A stretch of 64,000 bases of DNA from a bacterium A37T11 (GCA_900109895.1 FOBR01000006.1:186001-250000), one strand, 5' to 3'; positions 34,717 through 45,505 are shown, counted from the stretch's first letter. The notes: generated by a model not told the origin, from the letters alone. A program made the numbers and translations.

Positions 34717-36018
34717 CTATCGTAATGCCTTGCTATATACTGCTAATGCTCTTTTACGGGCTGTGACATGGTCTACAATAGGCGGTAAATTAAAAACATC
34801 CTGAAAATCGGGATTCCAGCGTTTGACATATTCCAGGTTTTTATCAAACTTTTTTTGTTGAAGGTCTGGATTGAATATTCGGAAATAGGGGGCTGCATCA
34901 CAGCCGCATCCTGCCGCCCATTGCCAGTTCCCATTATTGGATGCCAGTTCATAGTCAAGCAGCCGGGCAGCAAAATAAGCTTCGCCCCAACGCCAGTCTA
35001 TAAGCAAATGCTTGCAAAGGAAACTGGCAGTAACCAAACGCACCCGATTGTGCATAAATCCTGTTTCATTGAGTTGATGCATGCCTGCATCGACCAGGGG
35101 GTAACCTGTTTTTCCTTCACACCAGGCCTTAAACTCTTTTTCGTCATTGCGCCAGGCGATGACCTCATAGCTGGGTTTAAAGCAATGATTCACCACATGC
35201 GGGAAATGGTAAAGGATCTGCATAAAAAACTCCCGCCATATCAGTTCATTAAGCCAGGCATCACTACGGTTTAAAGCGGCCTGCACACATTCTCTGATAG
35301 ATATGGTACCAAAACGCAGGGCGATCCCCAAATGAGTAGTACTATCCAGCGCTGGAAAATTGTGCTTCTGGTGGTAATGTTGTATGAAGTTAATTGGTAA
35401 TTGGGGTGGTGAAAACTGGACATCTGTTTTCTTAAAACCCAACGTGTGCAGGGAAATCAGGTCATCCGCCTGAAAAGTAAACCAGGAGTTTTGTGCTGGA
35501 GCATGCGGGCATTTGGAATAGTCAGCCGTCCTAGACAACTTTTCCCTCCATTTAGTTGCGTAGGGGGTGAACACCGTATACGGCGTACCATCTGGCTTCA
35601 TGATTTCATCCTGCTCGAACATCACCTGGTCTTTTACCGAAACGAAACCAATCTGTTTGGCTGCCAGTAGCTGTCTGATCTGACTATCCCGTTGCAGTGC
35701 TTTAGGTTCATAGTCATTTGTACAGTAAACGGTATGAATGGAAAACTCCGCCGTGAGCTGTTCAAATGCATCCACAGGATGACTATGATACACCCTAATT
35801 CCGGAGTGAAACATTTTCAGTTGTGCGTGAATAAACTGCAAAGCCTGGTAGATGTAGTCTACCCTCCTGTCATATTGGTCATCTAGCCGCTCTAAAATTG
35901 ATAGATCAAATATAAAAATAGGAAGCACTTTGCGTCCTGATGCCATGGCAGCCCGGAGCCCTTGGTGATCTTCTAACCGGAGATCTCTTCTGAACCAAAA
36001 AATGTTTATTTTTTCCAT
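34717..36018 (-). CDS. phrB: Deoxyribodipyrimidine photolyase (cryptochrome/photolyase family)
   Basis: The 433-residue protein begins INIFWFRRDLRLEDHQGLRA, the N-terminal alpha/beta domain for the antenna chromophore. The C-terminal FAD-binding region has LNELIWREFFMQILYHFPHV, GYPLVDAGMHQLNETGFMHN and NRVRLVTASFLCKHLLIDWR, then NNGNWQWAAGCGCDAAPYFR, matching class I CPD photolyases. It repairs UV-induced pyrimidine dimers using light. Length is normal. It is monocistronic; 34547-34716 upstream of the dehydrogenase is AT-rich with no gene seen. Confidence 0.95.
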   Translation of the reverse strand: MEKINIFWFRRDLRLEDHQGLRAAMASGRKVLPIFIFDLSILERLDDQYDRRVDYIYQALQFIHAQLKMFHSGIRVYHSHPVDAFEQLTAEFSIHTVYCTNDYEPKALQRDSQIRQLLAAKQIGFVSVKDQVMFEQDEIMKPDGTPYTVFTPYATKWREKLSRTADYSKCPHAPAQNSWFTFQADDLISLHTLGFKKTDVQFSPPQLPINFIQHYHQKHNFPALDSTTHLGIALRFGTISIRECVQAALNRSDAWLNELIWREFFMQILYHFPHVVNHCFKPSYEVIAWRNDEKEFKAWCEGKTGYPLVDAGMHQLNETGFMHNRVRLVTASFLCKHLLIDWRWGEAYFAARLLDYELASNNGNWQWAAGCGCDAAPYFRIFNPDLQQKKFDKNLEYVKRWNPDFQDVFNLPPIVDHVTARKRALAVYSKALR

Positions 36019-36159
36019 CTAACTATAAGGTGCAAAAGGATAACCCCTGGATTAGATTATTGTTTAATTAAAGAAATAAATAAAAGGCTATTTTTACTTC
36101 TGTTTAAATGCTTCCAATTTATCCCTATTTAAAAAATCTATTAATATTTATTAAATTTA

Positions 36160-36192
36160 TTTGCAAATAATTCATAATTATGCGTAATTTTC
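36160..36192 (+). promoter_or_regulatory. Candidate promoter of the first FecI operon
   Basis: TTTG (36160-36163), a 21-base spacer and TAATTTTC (36185-36192; 7/8 to TAnnTTTG) precede ATG 36211 by 18 bases. Confidence 0.35.
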
Positions 36193-36210
36193 CGCCAGAT
36201 TTAAAACAAC

Positions 36211-36783
36211 ATGGTAAATTACGTCAATCTTACCGACCAAGACTTGTTTATACTTCTTAAAAACGGCGATTCACTGGCCTATACGGAGATATTTGAACGT
36301 TACCAAGGCGTTTTGTACAGTCATGCCTTCCGCTTGTTGGGCGATCATGTTGAAGTGCAAGACGTTATTCAGGATGTTTTCCTTCATTTATGGCAAAAAC
36401 GGGAGACATTGGACGTAAAAACCAATCTTTCATCTTATTTATACAGTGCCGTAAGGAACGGCGTTTTTAATGTCATGAGCCATCAAAAGGTGGTGGGACG
36501 CTATACAGAGTCGCTGAACCATTTTTGGGAAGAAGGTGAATACAGCACAGACAAGAAGATCCGGGAGCAGGAACTCAACCAGGTGATCAACCAGGAAATT
36601 GTTGCACTTCCGGAGAAAATGCGCCAAGTATTCCTACTTAGCCGCAATGGCAACGTCAGTTATAAACAAATTGGAGAGCAACTTAACATCTCAGAAAAGA
36701 CTGTACGCAATCAAGTATACAATGCCGTTCATATTTTAAAGGTCAAAATCAGCTCTTTTTTGACGATTTTCCCATTTTTATAA
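36211..36783 (+). CDS. FecI-like ECF sigma factor
   Basis: A 190-residue sigma-70 factor with region 2 (YQGVLYSHAFRLLGDHVEVQ, then DVIQDVFLHLWQKRETLDV) and region 4 (LPEKMRQVFLLSRNGNVSYK, IGEQLNISEKTVRNQVYNAV). It directs RNA polymerase to the downstream SusC/SusD operon and is held by the membrane anti-sigma factor encoded 60 bases downstream until SusC signals substrate binding. Confidence 0.95.
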   Translation: MVNYVNLTDQDLFILLKNGDSLAYTEIFERYQGVLYSHAFRLLGDHVEVQDVIQDVFLHLWQKRETLDVKTNLSSYLYSAVRNGVFNVMSHQKVVGRYTESLNHFWEEGEYSTDKKIREQELNQVINQEIVALPEKMRQVFLLSRNGNVSYKQIGEQLNISEKTVRNQVYNAVHILKVKISSFLTIFPFL

Positions 36784-36843
36784 ATATTTCACTTTTATCT
36801 GGGACATTTGCCTCCCTTTCCTGTCATACCTATACTAAAAGGC

Positions 36844-37995
36844 ATGAAAAAACAGGAGATTATCGAATTATTTAAGAAATATCGAGCCGGAACACTGTCT
36901 GACGAGGAGCAAGCCAAGCTTGAAAGCTGGTATATGCAATATGCTGCGACCAGTAAACAGCAAGCCGACCCGGCAGAAATGAGCGAACGCCTCCGGAAGA
37001 TAGCCGGCAATCTTCCGCTGACGCTTCAGACGGGAAAATCCCGCCGTCTACTTCCCTACTTGTCTACAGCTGCAGCCCTGCTAATTGCCGGCGCAGGCAT
37101 TTATTTTTATAAGCATGGGTTATTTGGCAATAAAAAAGAAGCCGTAAGCCAAACTATAGACATCGGCCCGGGCAGCTACCGCGCCACCCTTACGCTGGCT
37201 GATGGACGGAAAATAGATCTCGACAGTGCCAAAGCCGGCATTCAAGTCAACGAAAAAGATATGCATTACAATGATGGAACAAACATCCATGCCTCCATCC
37301 CGAAGGCATCATCCATCACTTATAATTCCTTAACCACCCCCAAAGGGGGCCAATACCAGATTATATTATCAGACGGCACGAAAGTCTGGCTAAATGCCGC
37401 ATCCACGTTAACATACCCCAGCAAATTCAGCGGCACTGCCCGTGAGGTCTTTTTAAATGGGGAAGCCTTTTTCGAAATTAACTCCGCCGCTGGTTCGAGC
37501 GTATCGCTCGGACCTTTTAAAGTAATAAGCAAAAATCAGTCGGTCACCGTCTTGGGAACAACCTTTAACCTCAGCGCCTACACAGATGAGCCGTTTGTAA
37601 AAACGACGCTGGTCGCCGGTTCCGTACAAGTAGCCAGTCAGCAAGGTAGCGACCAATCAACGATGTTAACTCCCGGGCAACAAGCTATCAATTCCGAAGG
37701 GAAAGTACAGGTCAAGACTGTCAATCTTAACAGTGAGATCGCTTGGCGAAAAGGGCTCTTCCGTTTTAACAAAGAACCGCTGGAAAGCGTGATGAGACAG
37801 GTATCCCGCTGGTACAATGTGGAGGTACAATTTGAAAACGAATCTCTCAAAACAGAGACCATTGAAGGCATCGTCAACCGGTTCTCCAATCTTAACACCT
37901 TATTAAACCTGTTTGAGATAGCGGGTGATGTGCAGTTTACGCTACAAAACCACACGCTTACCGTTCGTAAAAAACAATCCGGAGAAAATAACTAA
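36844..37995 (+). CDS. FecR-family anti-sigma factor
   Basis: A 383-residue membrane protein, starting at ATG 36844 (MKKQEIIELFKKYRAGTLSD); the frame is open 12 codons further up but the family start fits here. It has a cytoplasmic anti-sigma part, a membrane helix near residues 75-95 (YLSTAAALLIAGAGIYFY), the FecR domain (YQIILSDGTKVWLNAASTLT, FLNGEAFFEI) and a C-terminal DUF4974-like part (FNKEPLESVMRQVSRWYNVE). It senses the STN domain of the downstream SusC. Confidence 0.95.
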   Translation: MKKQEIIELFKKYRAGTLSDEEQAKLESWYMQYAATSKQQADPAEMSERLRKIAGNLPLTLQTGKSRRLLPYLSTAAALLIAGAGIYFYKHGLFGNKKEAVSQTIDIGPGSYRATLTLADGRKIDLDSAKAGIQVNEKDMHYNDGTNIHASIPKASSITYNSLTTPKGGQYQIILSDGTKVWLNAASTLTYPSKFSGTAREVFLNGEAFFEINSAAGSSVSLGPFKVISKNQSVTVLGTTFNLSAYTDEPFVKTTLVAGSVQVASQQGSDQSTMLTPGQQAINSEGKVQVKTVNLNSEIAWRKGLFRFNKEPLESVMRQVSRWYNVEVQFENESLKTETIEGIVNRFSNLNTLLNLFEIAGDVQFTLQNHTLTVRKKQSGENN

Positions 37996-38169
37996 ATCAA
38001 ATCATGAATTAAAATAGCCGAAAGCATGAAAACATAACCCCACCGATCTCATCAATGCTGGCTGGAAGAAAAATTCAGGAGCGCTTCGGACACGCCCCTG
38101 AAAAATATCCGGCAAAGCAGAAATAATAGTTTGGAACATCATTTCTTGAATCTTATACCAAGTAAACAA

Positions 38170-41100
38170 ATGTATAAAAAATATACGATAGGTTTTACCT
38201 GGCCCTATGGCCTCATACATAAAATTTGGATGATCATGCGGATATCGGTCATTTTGTTAATAGTAGGATTGTTGCACGTAAGTGCTGCCGGATGGGCCCA
38301 ACGCATTAGCCTGAGCCAGCGGCGTGCCCCCTTGAGCGAAGTCTTTGCTGAGATAAACCAGCAGACTGGTTATAATTTCTTATGGTTTGCCAAAAGAGTA
38401 GACAACAACTTTCCGGTGGACGTCAACCTGAAAAATGCTGACATAAAGACGGCAATGACCCAACTTTTCAAGGGATTACCACTTTCTTATACTATCCAGG
38501 ACAAAACGATCCTGGTGAAGGAAAAAGAGAGTCCATCTACGGTAACCATTACCTTATCTGGCACAAAGGATAACGAAGCTACCAACACTTCACCCCAACA
38601 ATTGGTTATTGCGGGGCAAGTGACCGATACACTCGGCCACCCGCTTCCCAATGCCACGGTTAAGATCAAAGGCACCAACATTTCCATCGTGACCAATGAG
38701 TTGGGGCGGTACCGGCTTACCGTACCCACCACGGTCAAAAATCCGGTATTGGTCTTTACGTCGGTAGGGATGAAACCACTGGAAATTCCTTATTCGGGCA
38801 ACAATCTCATCAATGCCGTCCTGCGGGAGAACGTAGAGAGCCTGGACGATGTTGTCGTCACTGGTATTTTTAACAAAAATAAGGAAACCTACACCGGTTC
38901 AGCCCGTGTCATTAGTGAGGTGGAGCTCAAACAATTTCAGGGTCGTAATATCTTTACCACGATTGGCAACATCGATCCTTCATTTTACGTGGTTCCCGAT
39001 AATAATTTCGGGTCTGACCCCAACCACATTCCAGAGGTACAGTTGCGGGGTAACCGCAATTTACCAAACATCAACCAGCTGCAGGACCAAACGGCAGTTA
39101 CGCTAAACACGCCGCTCATAATCATTGACGGATTTGAAAGCACCATGGAGCGCATGATGGACCTGAATAATAATCAGATCCAGTCGATTACCTTATTGAA
39201 AGATGGATCGGCCACGGCGATGTATGGATCGCGCGGAGCTAATGGCATCATTGTTATTACAACAAAGGCCCCAATTGCCGGAAAACTCAAACTATATTAT
39301 AATGCTGGCATGAATCTCAGTTTACCTGATCTGAGCAGTTACCATCTACTAAATGCCAAAGATAAACTGGAACTGGAACGGATCTCGGGCTTTTACTACA
39401 ATCCCACTATGACGGCAGATCAAAATATTGGGCTTCAACAATATTATAATGAAATTTTGGCTCGTGTTAATAGCGGCGTAAATACGGATTGGCTTGCCAA
39501 ACCCTTACGTACCCAAATAGATCAAAAACACGAACTGCGTTTAGAAGGGGGCGACCAGGCATTCCGCTACCAGCTAGGCGTACAATACAACAACATCAAT
39601 GGGGTAATGAAAGGTTCTGACCGCCGTACGGTTAATGGCAATATTGGGCTTTCTTACCAGCTCAATAAGCTTAATTTCCGGAATAACACCATTATTACGT
39701 TCATGAATTCAAACGAATCTCCATGGGGTTCTTTTGCTGATTATGCCAAATTAAACCCCTATTGGAGTCCCTATGATGCCGATGGCCAGATAGGCCGCTA
39801 TTTCTCTCCTTTTGATAAGGACTATTCTTATAACGCTAATGGAAGCAGCTATGCGATCCCAAATCCGATGTATGATGCTACAATCAACACTTATGATAAA
39901 AGTGGTTACACAAACATTACCAACAATTTTCAATTGGATTGGAGGCCCGAACCGCATTTATTGCTTCAGGGAACTATTGGCCTAACCTCTTTAATAAGTT
40001 CATCTGATGATTTTAAACCAGCATCCCATTCTTCTTTCGCTTCTTACAGTGCTTCAGACATTTTACGGAAAGGTAGCTACGCTTACAATAGCGGTAAAGA
40101 ATTTGATTATAATGGCACATTGAGGGCATCCTATACCAATATATTTAAGGGTGTACACCAAGTAACTGGTGGCATCCAGGTGGATCTAAGTCAAAATCAA
40201 AACCGAAACTTTATTTTCAATGCAGAGGGTTTTCCTGACGAAACGATCGATTTTCTGGGCATGGCCCTTCAATACCAGCAGGACGGTAAGCCCGGTGGAA
40301 GTGAAGCTACAACACGCCGTATCGGCGTGTTGGGCAATATGAGTTATGCCTATGACAACCGCTATCTCGCAGATGTCTCTTACCGAATAGATGGTGCCTC
40401 ACAATTTGGCTCTGACCGCTTATTTGCTCCCTTTTGGTCTGGAGGATTAGGCTGGAATCTACATAACGAACACTTTATTAAAGATAATCTTCCATTTATC
40501 AACCGACTAAAACTACGCGCTTCTTTTGGGGTAACAGGAAACCAGGCTTTCGGAGCCTATCTTCCACTGGCCACTTATAGTTATATAACTAACGATCAAT
40601 ATCATGGCTGGCTTGGTGCAACACAAACAGCGCTTGGTAACCCAAATTTACAATGGCAAAAATCAGGAAAAACAGACTTTGGTTTTGAATCTGAATGGCT
40701 CAACAGCCGTCTTTCTTTCCAGGCAGACTATTACATCGAAAAAACATCCAATCTGTTATCATCTTTAGAACTTCCATATGCCAATGGCTTTAGCAACTAT
40801 ATAGAGAACATTGGGAAGTTGCAACAACACGGTATTGAATTAGCCACACGTGTGGTTGTTCTACAAAATACCCAGCGCCGTTTTTACTGGTCTGTATCCG
40901 CTAATATTGTATATAACACCGATAAAATTGTCCAGCTATCAGAAGCTATGAAAGCCGCTAATGAACAATTGGCACTTCAACAAGATCTGGGCAGCAATAC
41001 CCCCAACAAGATTATTCGAGAAGGCGCCTCGCAAAATACCATTTATGCGGTACGCTCACTGGGAATCGACCCCAGCACAGGCAAAGAGCTCTTCCTAAAT

Positions 41101-41616
41101 AAGGATGGCGAAGTCACCTACACCTGGACCGCCAATGACCGCGTCGCTGTGGGAGTAGACCAACCCAAATACCGTGGCAATTTAAGCACCACACTGAACT
41201 TTGACAATTTGATGTTTAGTGCTTCTTTCGGATATCGATTTGGTGGACAGCTGTACAATCAAACCTTGATTGACAAAGTAGAGAATGCTGACAGACTTTT
41301 TAATGTGGACAATCGTGTCTTTTATGACAGGTGGCAAAAACCGGGCGACGTAACATTTTTCCGCGGTATTAATGAAACTTTGAAAGTTAATCCATCCTCC
41401 CGATTTGTACAAAATGAGAATACGTTCTCGTGTCAAAGTGTCAGTATGCAATATAACATTAACAACCGTCATTTCCTTCATAAGCTGGGGCTTGAATCAC
41501 TTATGGTTGGCGCCAATTGTGGAGAACTCTTTTATTTCTCCACTGTAAAGCAAGAACGAGGACTAGATTATCCGTATACCAGGCAATTCAATATTTCTTT
41601 GAACGCCATATTCTAA
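38170..41616 (+). CDS. SusC-type TonB-dependent transporter with signalling (STN) domain
   Basis: About 1148 residues from ATG 38170; an in-frame ATG at 38131 would add 13. It has a signal segment (ISVILLIVGLLHVSAAGWAQ), an STN domain (about 40-115; PLSEVFAEINQQTGYNFLWF), a carboxypeptidase-like domain (VIAGQVTDTLGHPLPNATVK), a plug (NTPLIIIDGFESTMERMMDL, TAMYGSRGANGIIVITTK) and a barrel ending in RQFNISLNAIF. The STN domain passes binding status to FecR, matching the upstream sigma/anti-sigma pair. The nutrient is not evident from neighbours, because the operon holds no glycosidase. Confidence 0.95.
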   Translation: MYKKYTIGFTWPYGLIHKIWMIMRISVILLIVGLLHVSAAGWAQRISLSQRRAPLSEVFAEINQQTGYNFLWFAKRVDNNFPVDVNLKNADIKTAMTQLFKGLPLSYTIQDKTILVKEKESPSTVTITLSGTKDNEATNTSPQQLVIAGQVTDTLGHPLPNATVKIKGTNISIVTNELGRYRLTVPTTVKNPVLVFTSVGMKPLEIPYSGNNLINAVLRENVESLDDVVVTGIFNKNKETYTGSARVISEVELKQFQGRNIFTTIGNIDPSFYVVPDNNFGSDPNHIPEVQLRGNRNLPNINQLQDQTAVTLNTPLIIIDGFESTMERMMDLNNNQIQSITLLKDGSATAMYGSRGANGIIVITTKAPIAGKLKLYYNAGMNLSLPDLSSYHLLNAKDKLELERISGFYYNPTMTADQNIGLQQYYNEILARVNSGVNTDWLAKPLRTQIDQKHELRLEGGDQAFRYQLGVQYNNINGVMKGSDRRTVNGNIGLSYQLNKLNFRNNTIITFMNSNESPWGSFADYAKLNPYWSPYDADGQIGRYFSPFDKDYSYNANGSSYAIPNPMYDATINTYDKSGYTNITNNFQLDWRPEPHLLLQGTIGLTSLISSSDDFKPASHSSFASYSASDILRKGSYAYNSGKEFDYNGTLRASYTNIFKGVHQVTGGIQVDLSQNQNRNFIFNAEGFPDETIDFLGMALQYQQDGKPGGSEATTRRIGVLGNMSYAYDNRYLADVSYRIDGASQFGSDRLFAPFWSGGLGWNLHNEHFIKDNLPFINRLKLRASFGVTGNQAFGAYLPLATYSYITNDQYHGWLGATQTALGNPNLQWQKSGKTDFGFESEWLNSRLSFQADYYIEKTSNLLSSLELPYANGFSNYIENIGKLQQHGIELATRVVVLQNTQRRFYWSVSANIVYNTDKIVQLSEAMKAANEQLALQQDLGSNTPNKIIREGASQNTIYAVRSLGIDPSTGKELFLNKDGEVTYTWTANDRVAVGVDQPKYRGNLSTTLNFDNLMFSASFGYRFGGQLYNQTLIDKVENADRLFNVDNRVFYDRWQKPGDVTFFRGINETLKVNPSSRFVQNENTFSCQSVSMQYNINNRHFLHKLGLESLMVGANCGELFYFSTVKQERGLDYPYTRQFNISLNAIF

Positions 41617-41627
41617 TTTTGAACAAC

Positions 41628-43151
41628 ATGAAAAAAATTATCATTCATTTATTCATAGTGGCCATATTACTAATGTCCTCTTGCAAAAAATGGCTGGAAG
41701 TAGTTCCTGAAGCCCAAACCACCAAAGACGAGCTTTTCACTACTCAAAAAGGATTCAGGGACGCGCTAACAGGTGCCTATATTGATATGAAGAGCAGCGA
41801 CATTTATGGAGGCTCGCTGATGTGGGGCAATATTGAATACATGGCAAAGAACTGGGATGCGGTTAATCCGAACAGTCAGGCATTACCCAATCTGGTTGCT
41901 GGAAATTATAGCGACGCTACTGTAAGGGGTTGGTTGGATAACACCTATGCAGCACTTTACAAAGTCATTGCTGATGCCAATGGTATCCTGGACGTGATCG
42001 ATGCCAAACAATCCATTTTTGAAGAAAACAATTATGCATTGATCAAAGGAGAGTCATTGGCTTTGAGAGCATTTTGTCATTTTGATGTACTGCGGATGTT
42101 TGGGCCTATGCCTGACAATCCTGGAACTGCATCGGTATTATCGTATGTAAAAGACGTTACCTCAAACATCCATTCACCCATTCCATATCAGGATTTTGGG
42201 CAGGCCGTCCTTTCTGATTTAGATTCTGCGGAGACCTTGCTAAAGGGAACGGATCCCATTACGCAATCTTCTATTAGGGACCTGAATCCGGTTGGCGACG
42301 CCTTAAATGATGTAAAATTTGAAGACGATTACCTGCTTTACCGGCAAATACGCATGAACTATTATGCTGTCTTGGCATTAAAAGCACGCGTATATCTGTG
42401 GCTGGCTGCCAACGATCCTTCCCAACAGGCCAATGCAGCCAAATATGCGCAAAAAGTGATTAGTGCCGTTGATCAAAAAGGGGCTTTAACTTTCAGGTTG
42501 GGTACAGAAACCGACCGAGTGGCTGGCGATAACACCATGTCTCCAGAACACATACTAGCTTTAAGTGTTTATAACCTGGCCGCCAAAGCTACCAGCACAT
42601 TTGGTGAAACAGGCAGTTTATTGCGCTATGATTTTAATATCCAGGATGGATTTTATTACCTTAATAACCTGTTCCCTGTTAATGAACGGACTTCCGATGT
42701 CCGCTGGACAGGCATGTGGTCATACAAATCCAATAACGCCAACTATGTCATGTACAAAAAATACATACAGCGGGATGGATCAGACCAAAATTGGGATACC
42801 CGACCCATCTTACAAATTCCTTTACTAAGAATAAGCGAGATGTACCTCATCCTAACCGAGTGTGCACAGGGAAAAGAAGAAGCTGAAACTGCATATGCAA
42901 CCTTTTGCGACAAAAAAGGCATCCCTTTTTCAAACGGTTTTAACAGCGATGACTGGCAAACCGACCGTAAGAATAAATTGATACGGGAGTATGTTCGGGA
43001 ATTTTATGCTGAAGGACAAAGCTTTTTTACTTATAAGCGTTTCCATGTTATTACGCTGCCTACCAGTTGGACCTATTCCTATTATAGTGGCACAACGGCT
43101 AAATACATAGTGCCCCTACCAGACCGGGAAATTAATTATCATAACAATTAA
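41628..43151 (+). CDS. SusD-type substrate-binding lipoprotein
   Basis: 507 residues with lipobox LLMSSC followed by KKWLEVVPEAQTTKDELFTT. TPR-like helices include LIKGESLALRAFCHFDVLRM and the C-terminal region has RKNKLIREYVREFYAEGQSF. The longer open frame overlaps SusC; ATG 41628 was chosen for the signal peptide. It caps the SusC pore encoded 11 bases upstream. Confidence 0.95.
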   Translation: MKKIIIHLFIVAILLMSSCKKWLEVVPEAQTTKDELFTTQKGFRDALTGAYIDMKSSDIYGGSLMWGNIEYMAKNWDAVNPNSQALPNLVAGNYSDATVRGWLDNTYAALYKVIADANGILDVIDAKQSIFEENNYALIKGESLALRAFCHFDVLRMFGPMPDNPGTASVLSYVKDVTSNIHSPIPYQDFGQAVLSDLDSAETLLKGTDPITQSSIRDLNPVGDALNDVKFEDDYLLYRQIRMNYYAVLALKARVYLWLAANDPSQQANAAKYAQKVISAVDQKGALTFRLGTETDRVAGDNTMSPEHILALSVYNLAAKATSTFGETGSLLRYDFNIQDGFYYLNNLFPVNERTSDVRWTGMWSYKSNNANYVMYKKYIQRDGSDQNWDTRPILQIPLLRISEMYLILTECAQGKEEAETAYATFCDKKGIPFSNGFNSDDWQTDRKNKLIREYVREFYAEGQSFFTYKRFHVITLPTSWTYSYYSGTTAKYIVPLPDREINYHNN

Positions 43152-43161
43152 AAGACGAACG

Positions 43162-43986
43162 ATGAAGAACACCTTATTTTATCTGCTGATCATGGCCAGC
43201 ATCGCACTTGGTTGTTCCCACCAGGACTTGCAATTATATGACGATATTGCACGCGTACAACTAAACGACACGGCTATGCAAAACTATACCTTTATTTACG
43301 AACCAGCTGCCGTCATAAGGGATACGTTTTATTTACAGATCAATACCATTGGCGGTTTTACGAATGAAGACCGTCCAGTTAGCCTCATACAGATTCCCGA
43401 ATACGATCAGACGATCGTCCGTGACCCGGTAACCAATGCGATTACAGACACGGTACAAACAGATAAACCTTTTAAAGCTATTCCTGGCACTCATTACATT
43501 GACTTGGAGGACCCGTCTGTAAAGAGCCTGATGGTGGTGAAAGCTGGTGCCGTCTCCGCCAAACTTCCCATTATTTTATTGCGGGACCCGAGCTTGAAGG
43601 AAAACAGCTACCGGCTACGGCTGCAATTGCAAAGCAACGACCAGTTTGGCCTGGGAGAAAAAAAAATGCGGGCCATGACCATTATATTTTCTGACCATTT
43701 AGAACGCTTTTACTCATGGCGAGTGGATGGAACACAAGCTACTGCCTATAATGCATTTGGAAAATATAGCGTTGGAAAACATCAGTTTATGATTGACATT
43801 CTTCACACCCCCATCGACGAAGAATGGTATCAGGCTATTGTATCATCCGGAGCATTACAAAATTACATAAATGTGCTAAAACAAGCGTTGATTGATTTTA
43901 ATGGAAATCCATCTAATATTGCAAGTGGCAAAGCACCTGTACGGGAAACCAGCGACCCTAACAGCCCATCCATATTTTTCCGCTAA
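43162..43986 (+). CDS. DUF4843 lipoprotein
   Basis: A 274-residue lipoprotein (LIMASIALGCSHQDL). The domain starts with LYDDIARVQLND and NYTFIYEPAAVIRDTFYLQI and continues with a beta-sandwich-like region (TGKP-like GTHYIDLEDPSVKSLMVVKA). DUF4843 proteins are encoded directly after certain SusC/SusD pairs and probably belong to the same surface complex; no activity is known. It starts 10 bases after the SusD stop. Confidence 0.88.
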   Translation: MKNTLFYLLIMASIALGCSHQDLQLYDDIARVQLNDTAMQNYTFIYEPAAVIRDTFYLQINTIGGFTNEDRPVSLIQIPEYDQTIVRDPVTNAITDTVQTDKPFKAIPGTHYIDLEDPSVKSLMVVKAGAVSAKLPIILLRDPSLKENSYRLRLQLQSNDQFGLGEKKMRAMTIIFSDHLERFYSWRVDGTQATAYNAFGKYSVGKHQFMIDILHTPIDEEWYQAIVSSGALQNYINVLKQALIDFNGNPSNIASGKAPVRETSDPNSPSIFFR

Positions 43987-44009
43987 AATCATCAAAGTTA
44001 TTAGAGATC

Positions 44010-45497
44010 ATGAAAAAATTATATCCCATTACCAAAAGTATATGCATAGGTATATGTATCTTGATTGCTTCCTCGTGCATTAAAGATAAAAGCATGAATG
44101 GCAATCTTATATTCCCATCTGTCACTACAGCCGGCTTAGACAGTAGTTATAACGTATATTCAATGATCGATACGCTTCATATTAATCCGACGGTAAAAAA
44201 TGAAGACGAATACGAATTTTATTGGACTACTTATTCAACCGCGATCAATTTGATAGGAGGAATTGTTCCTAAGCAAGATACCATAGCAACTACTAAATTA
44301 CTAAATTTTCCGGTTACCCTGAATCCTGCTGAATACATATTGATGTTTAATGTAAAAAACCGCCAAACAGGAGTTGTTGATATTATAAAGCGCCCACTAA
44401 ATGTTTCATCCCTCAATATGAATGGTTGGTATCTGTTGAAAGATAACGCTGGAAAAACTGATTTTGACTATATATACCCCAATGGTCGTATTAATAATTG
44501 GATAGCAACTTATAATAATGGTAAAAGCTTGGAAGGGCTCCCTATAAAAGCTGTTTTTTCTCCTTCTTTTAAAACAGGTATTACTTCCACAGATTTGTTC
44601 AATGCTTTCGCCGTCATAAGCGATCAGGATGCCGCCATCTACCGCATAGATAATGGAAAGAAAGTGATGGGTTTTGACAGTATGTTTTTTACCATGCCAA
44701 GTGTAAAAAAACCACAAAATATATTTCAGCCAAAATCAAACACAGAGCTTGTTGTTATCAACAACAACCAAGCATACGATATGGTTAAAGGCAGTCTATT
44801 TGGAATAATGGGCACTAATAGCTATAAAGTTTCAGCAATAGGGACAGTTGGGGCTGCGCTACTCTTATTTGACGAAAATATGCATTCCATCATCTGTCAA
44901 TCAGGATACAACTACAGTACACTACCATCAAGCGGTACTCTTCTTAAAAATATGAATGCGAACCTAAAATGGATAACTTGTTATCCAGATGCCACAAGGC
45001 AGGCCGCGTATGCACTTTTTAAACAAACAGATGGTACTGGTCTATTATTTAAACTTAATTCGGGATACGGTTATTTATTTGGTTACCAATCTCCAATCAT
45101 TAATACCATTGATACAATACCCGCCAATCATGGGATCATGACTGCCGAAGTAATTGCAGGAAACCACGATGCTGACTATATTTATTATGCAAAGGGTAAT
45201 CATATTTTTCAAACCAATATTGCCTCCATACCTGAGAATCTTCAATTATCATTACCTGAAGGAGAACAGGTAACCTGTATGCAGCATATAAAGTATCCAG
45301 AGCCAGACACAAACGTATCCTCCACCACCGATTACCTCGCAGTTGCCTCTTACGCAAACGGCCATTACAAAGTATGGTTATACACCATCAGTACCACAGG
45401 TACTATCCGGTCGTTGGCCAAACCAAATTTTGAGGGCGAGGGTAAGGTTGTCTGCATTAATTATGTTCAAGGCACTTCCGGAAGCCGGGTTTATTAA
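44010..45497 (+). CDS. PKD-like family lipoprotein
   Basis: A 495-residue lipoprotein (signal ICIGICILIASSC). It has an N-terminal PKD-like beta domain (LHINPTVKNEDEYEFYWTTY, NPAEYILMFNVKNRQTGVVD) followed by a long propeller-like region (MNGWYLLKDNAGKTDFDYIY, YVAVASYANG-like strands near the end). This family co-occurs with DUF4843 and SusCD genes. It is likely an accessory surface-binding protein. It is 23 bases downstream of the DUF4843 gene and 8 bases upstream of the ABC ATPase gene. Confidence 0.88.
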   Translation: MKKLYPITKSICIGICILIASSCIKDKSMNGNLIFPSVTTAGLDSSYNVYSMIDTLHINPTVKNEDEYEFYWTTYSTAINLIGGIVPKQDTIATTKLLNFPVTLNPAEYILMFNVKNRQTGVVDIIKRPLNVSSLNMNGWYLLKDNAGKTDFDYIYPNGRINNWIATYNNGKSLEGLPIKAVFSPSFKTGITSTDLFNAFAVISDQDAAIYRIDNGKKVMGFDSMFFTMPSVKKPQNIFQPKSNTELVVINNNQAYDMVKGSLFGIMGTNSYKVSAIGTVGAALLLFDENMHSIICQSGYNYSTLPSSGTLLKNMNANLKWITCYPDATRQAAYALFKQTDGTGLLFKLNSGYGYLFGYQSPIINTIDTIPANHGIMTAEVIAGNHDADYIYYAKGNHIFQTNIASIPENLQLSLPEGEQVTCMQHIKYPEPDTNVSSTTDYLAVASYANGHYKVWLYTISTTGTIRSLAKPNFEGEGKVVCINYVQGTSGSRVY

Positions 45498-45505
45498 AAA
45501 AATAT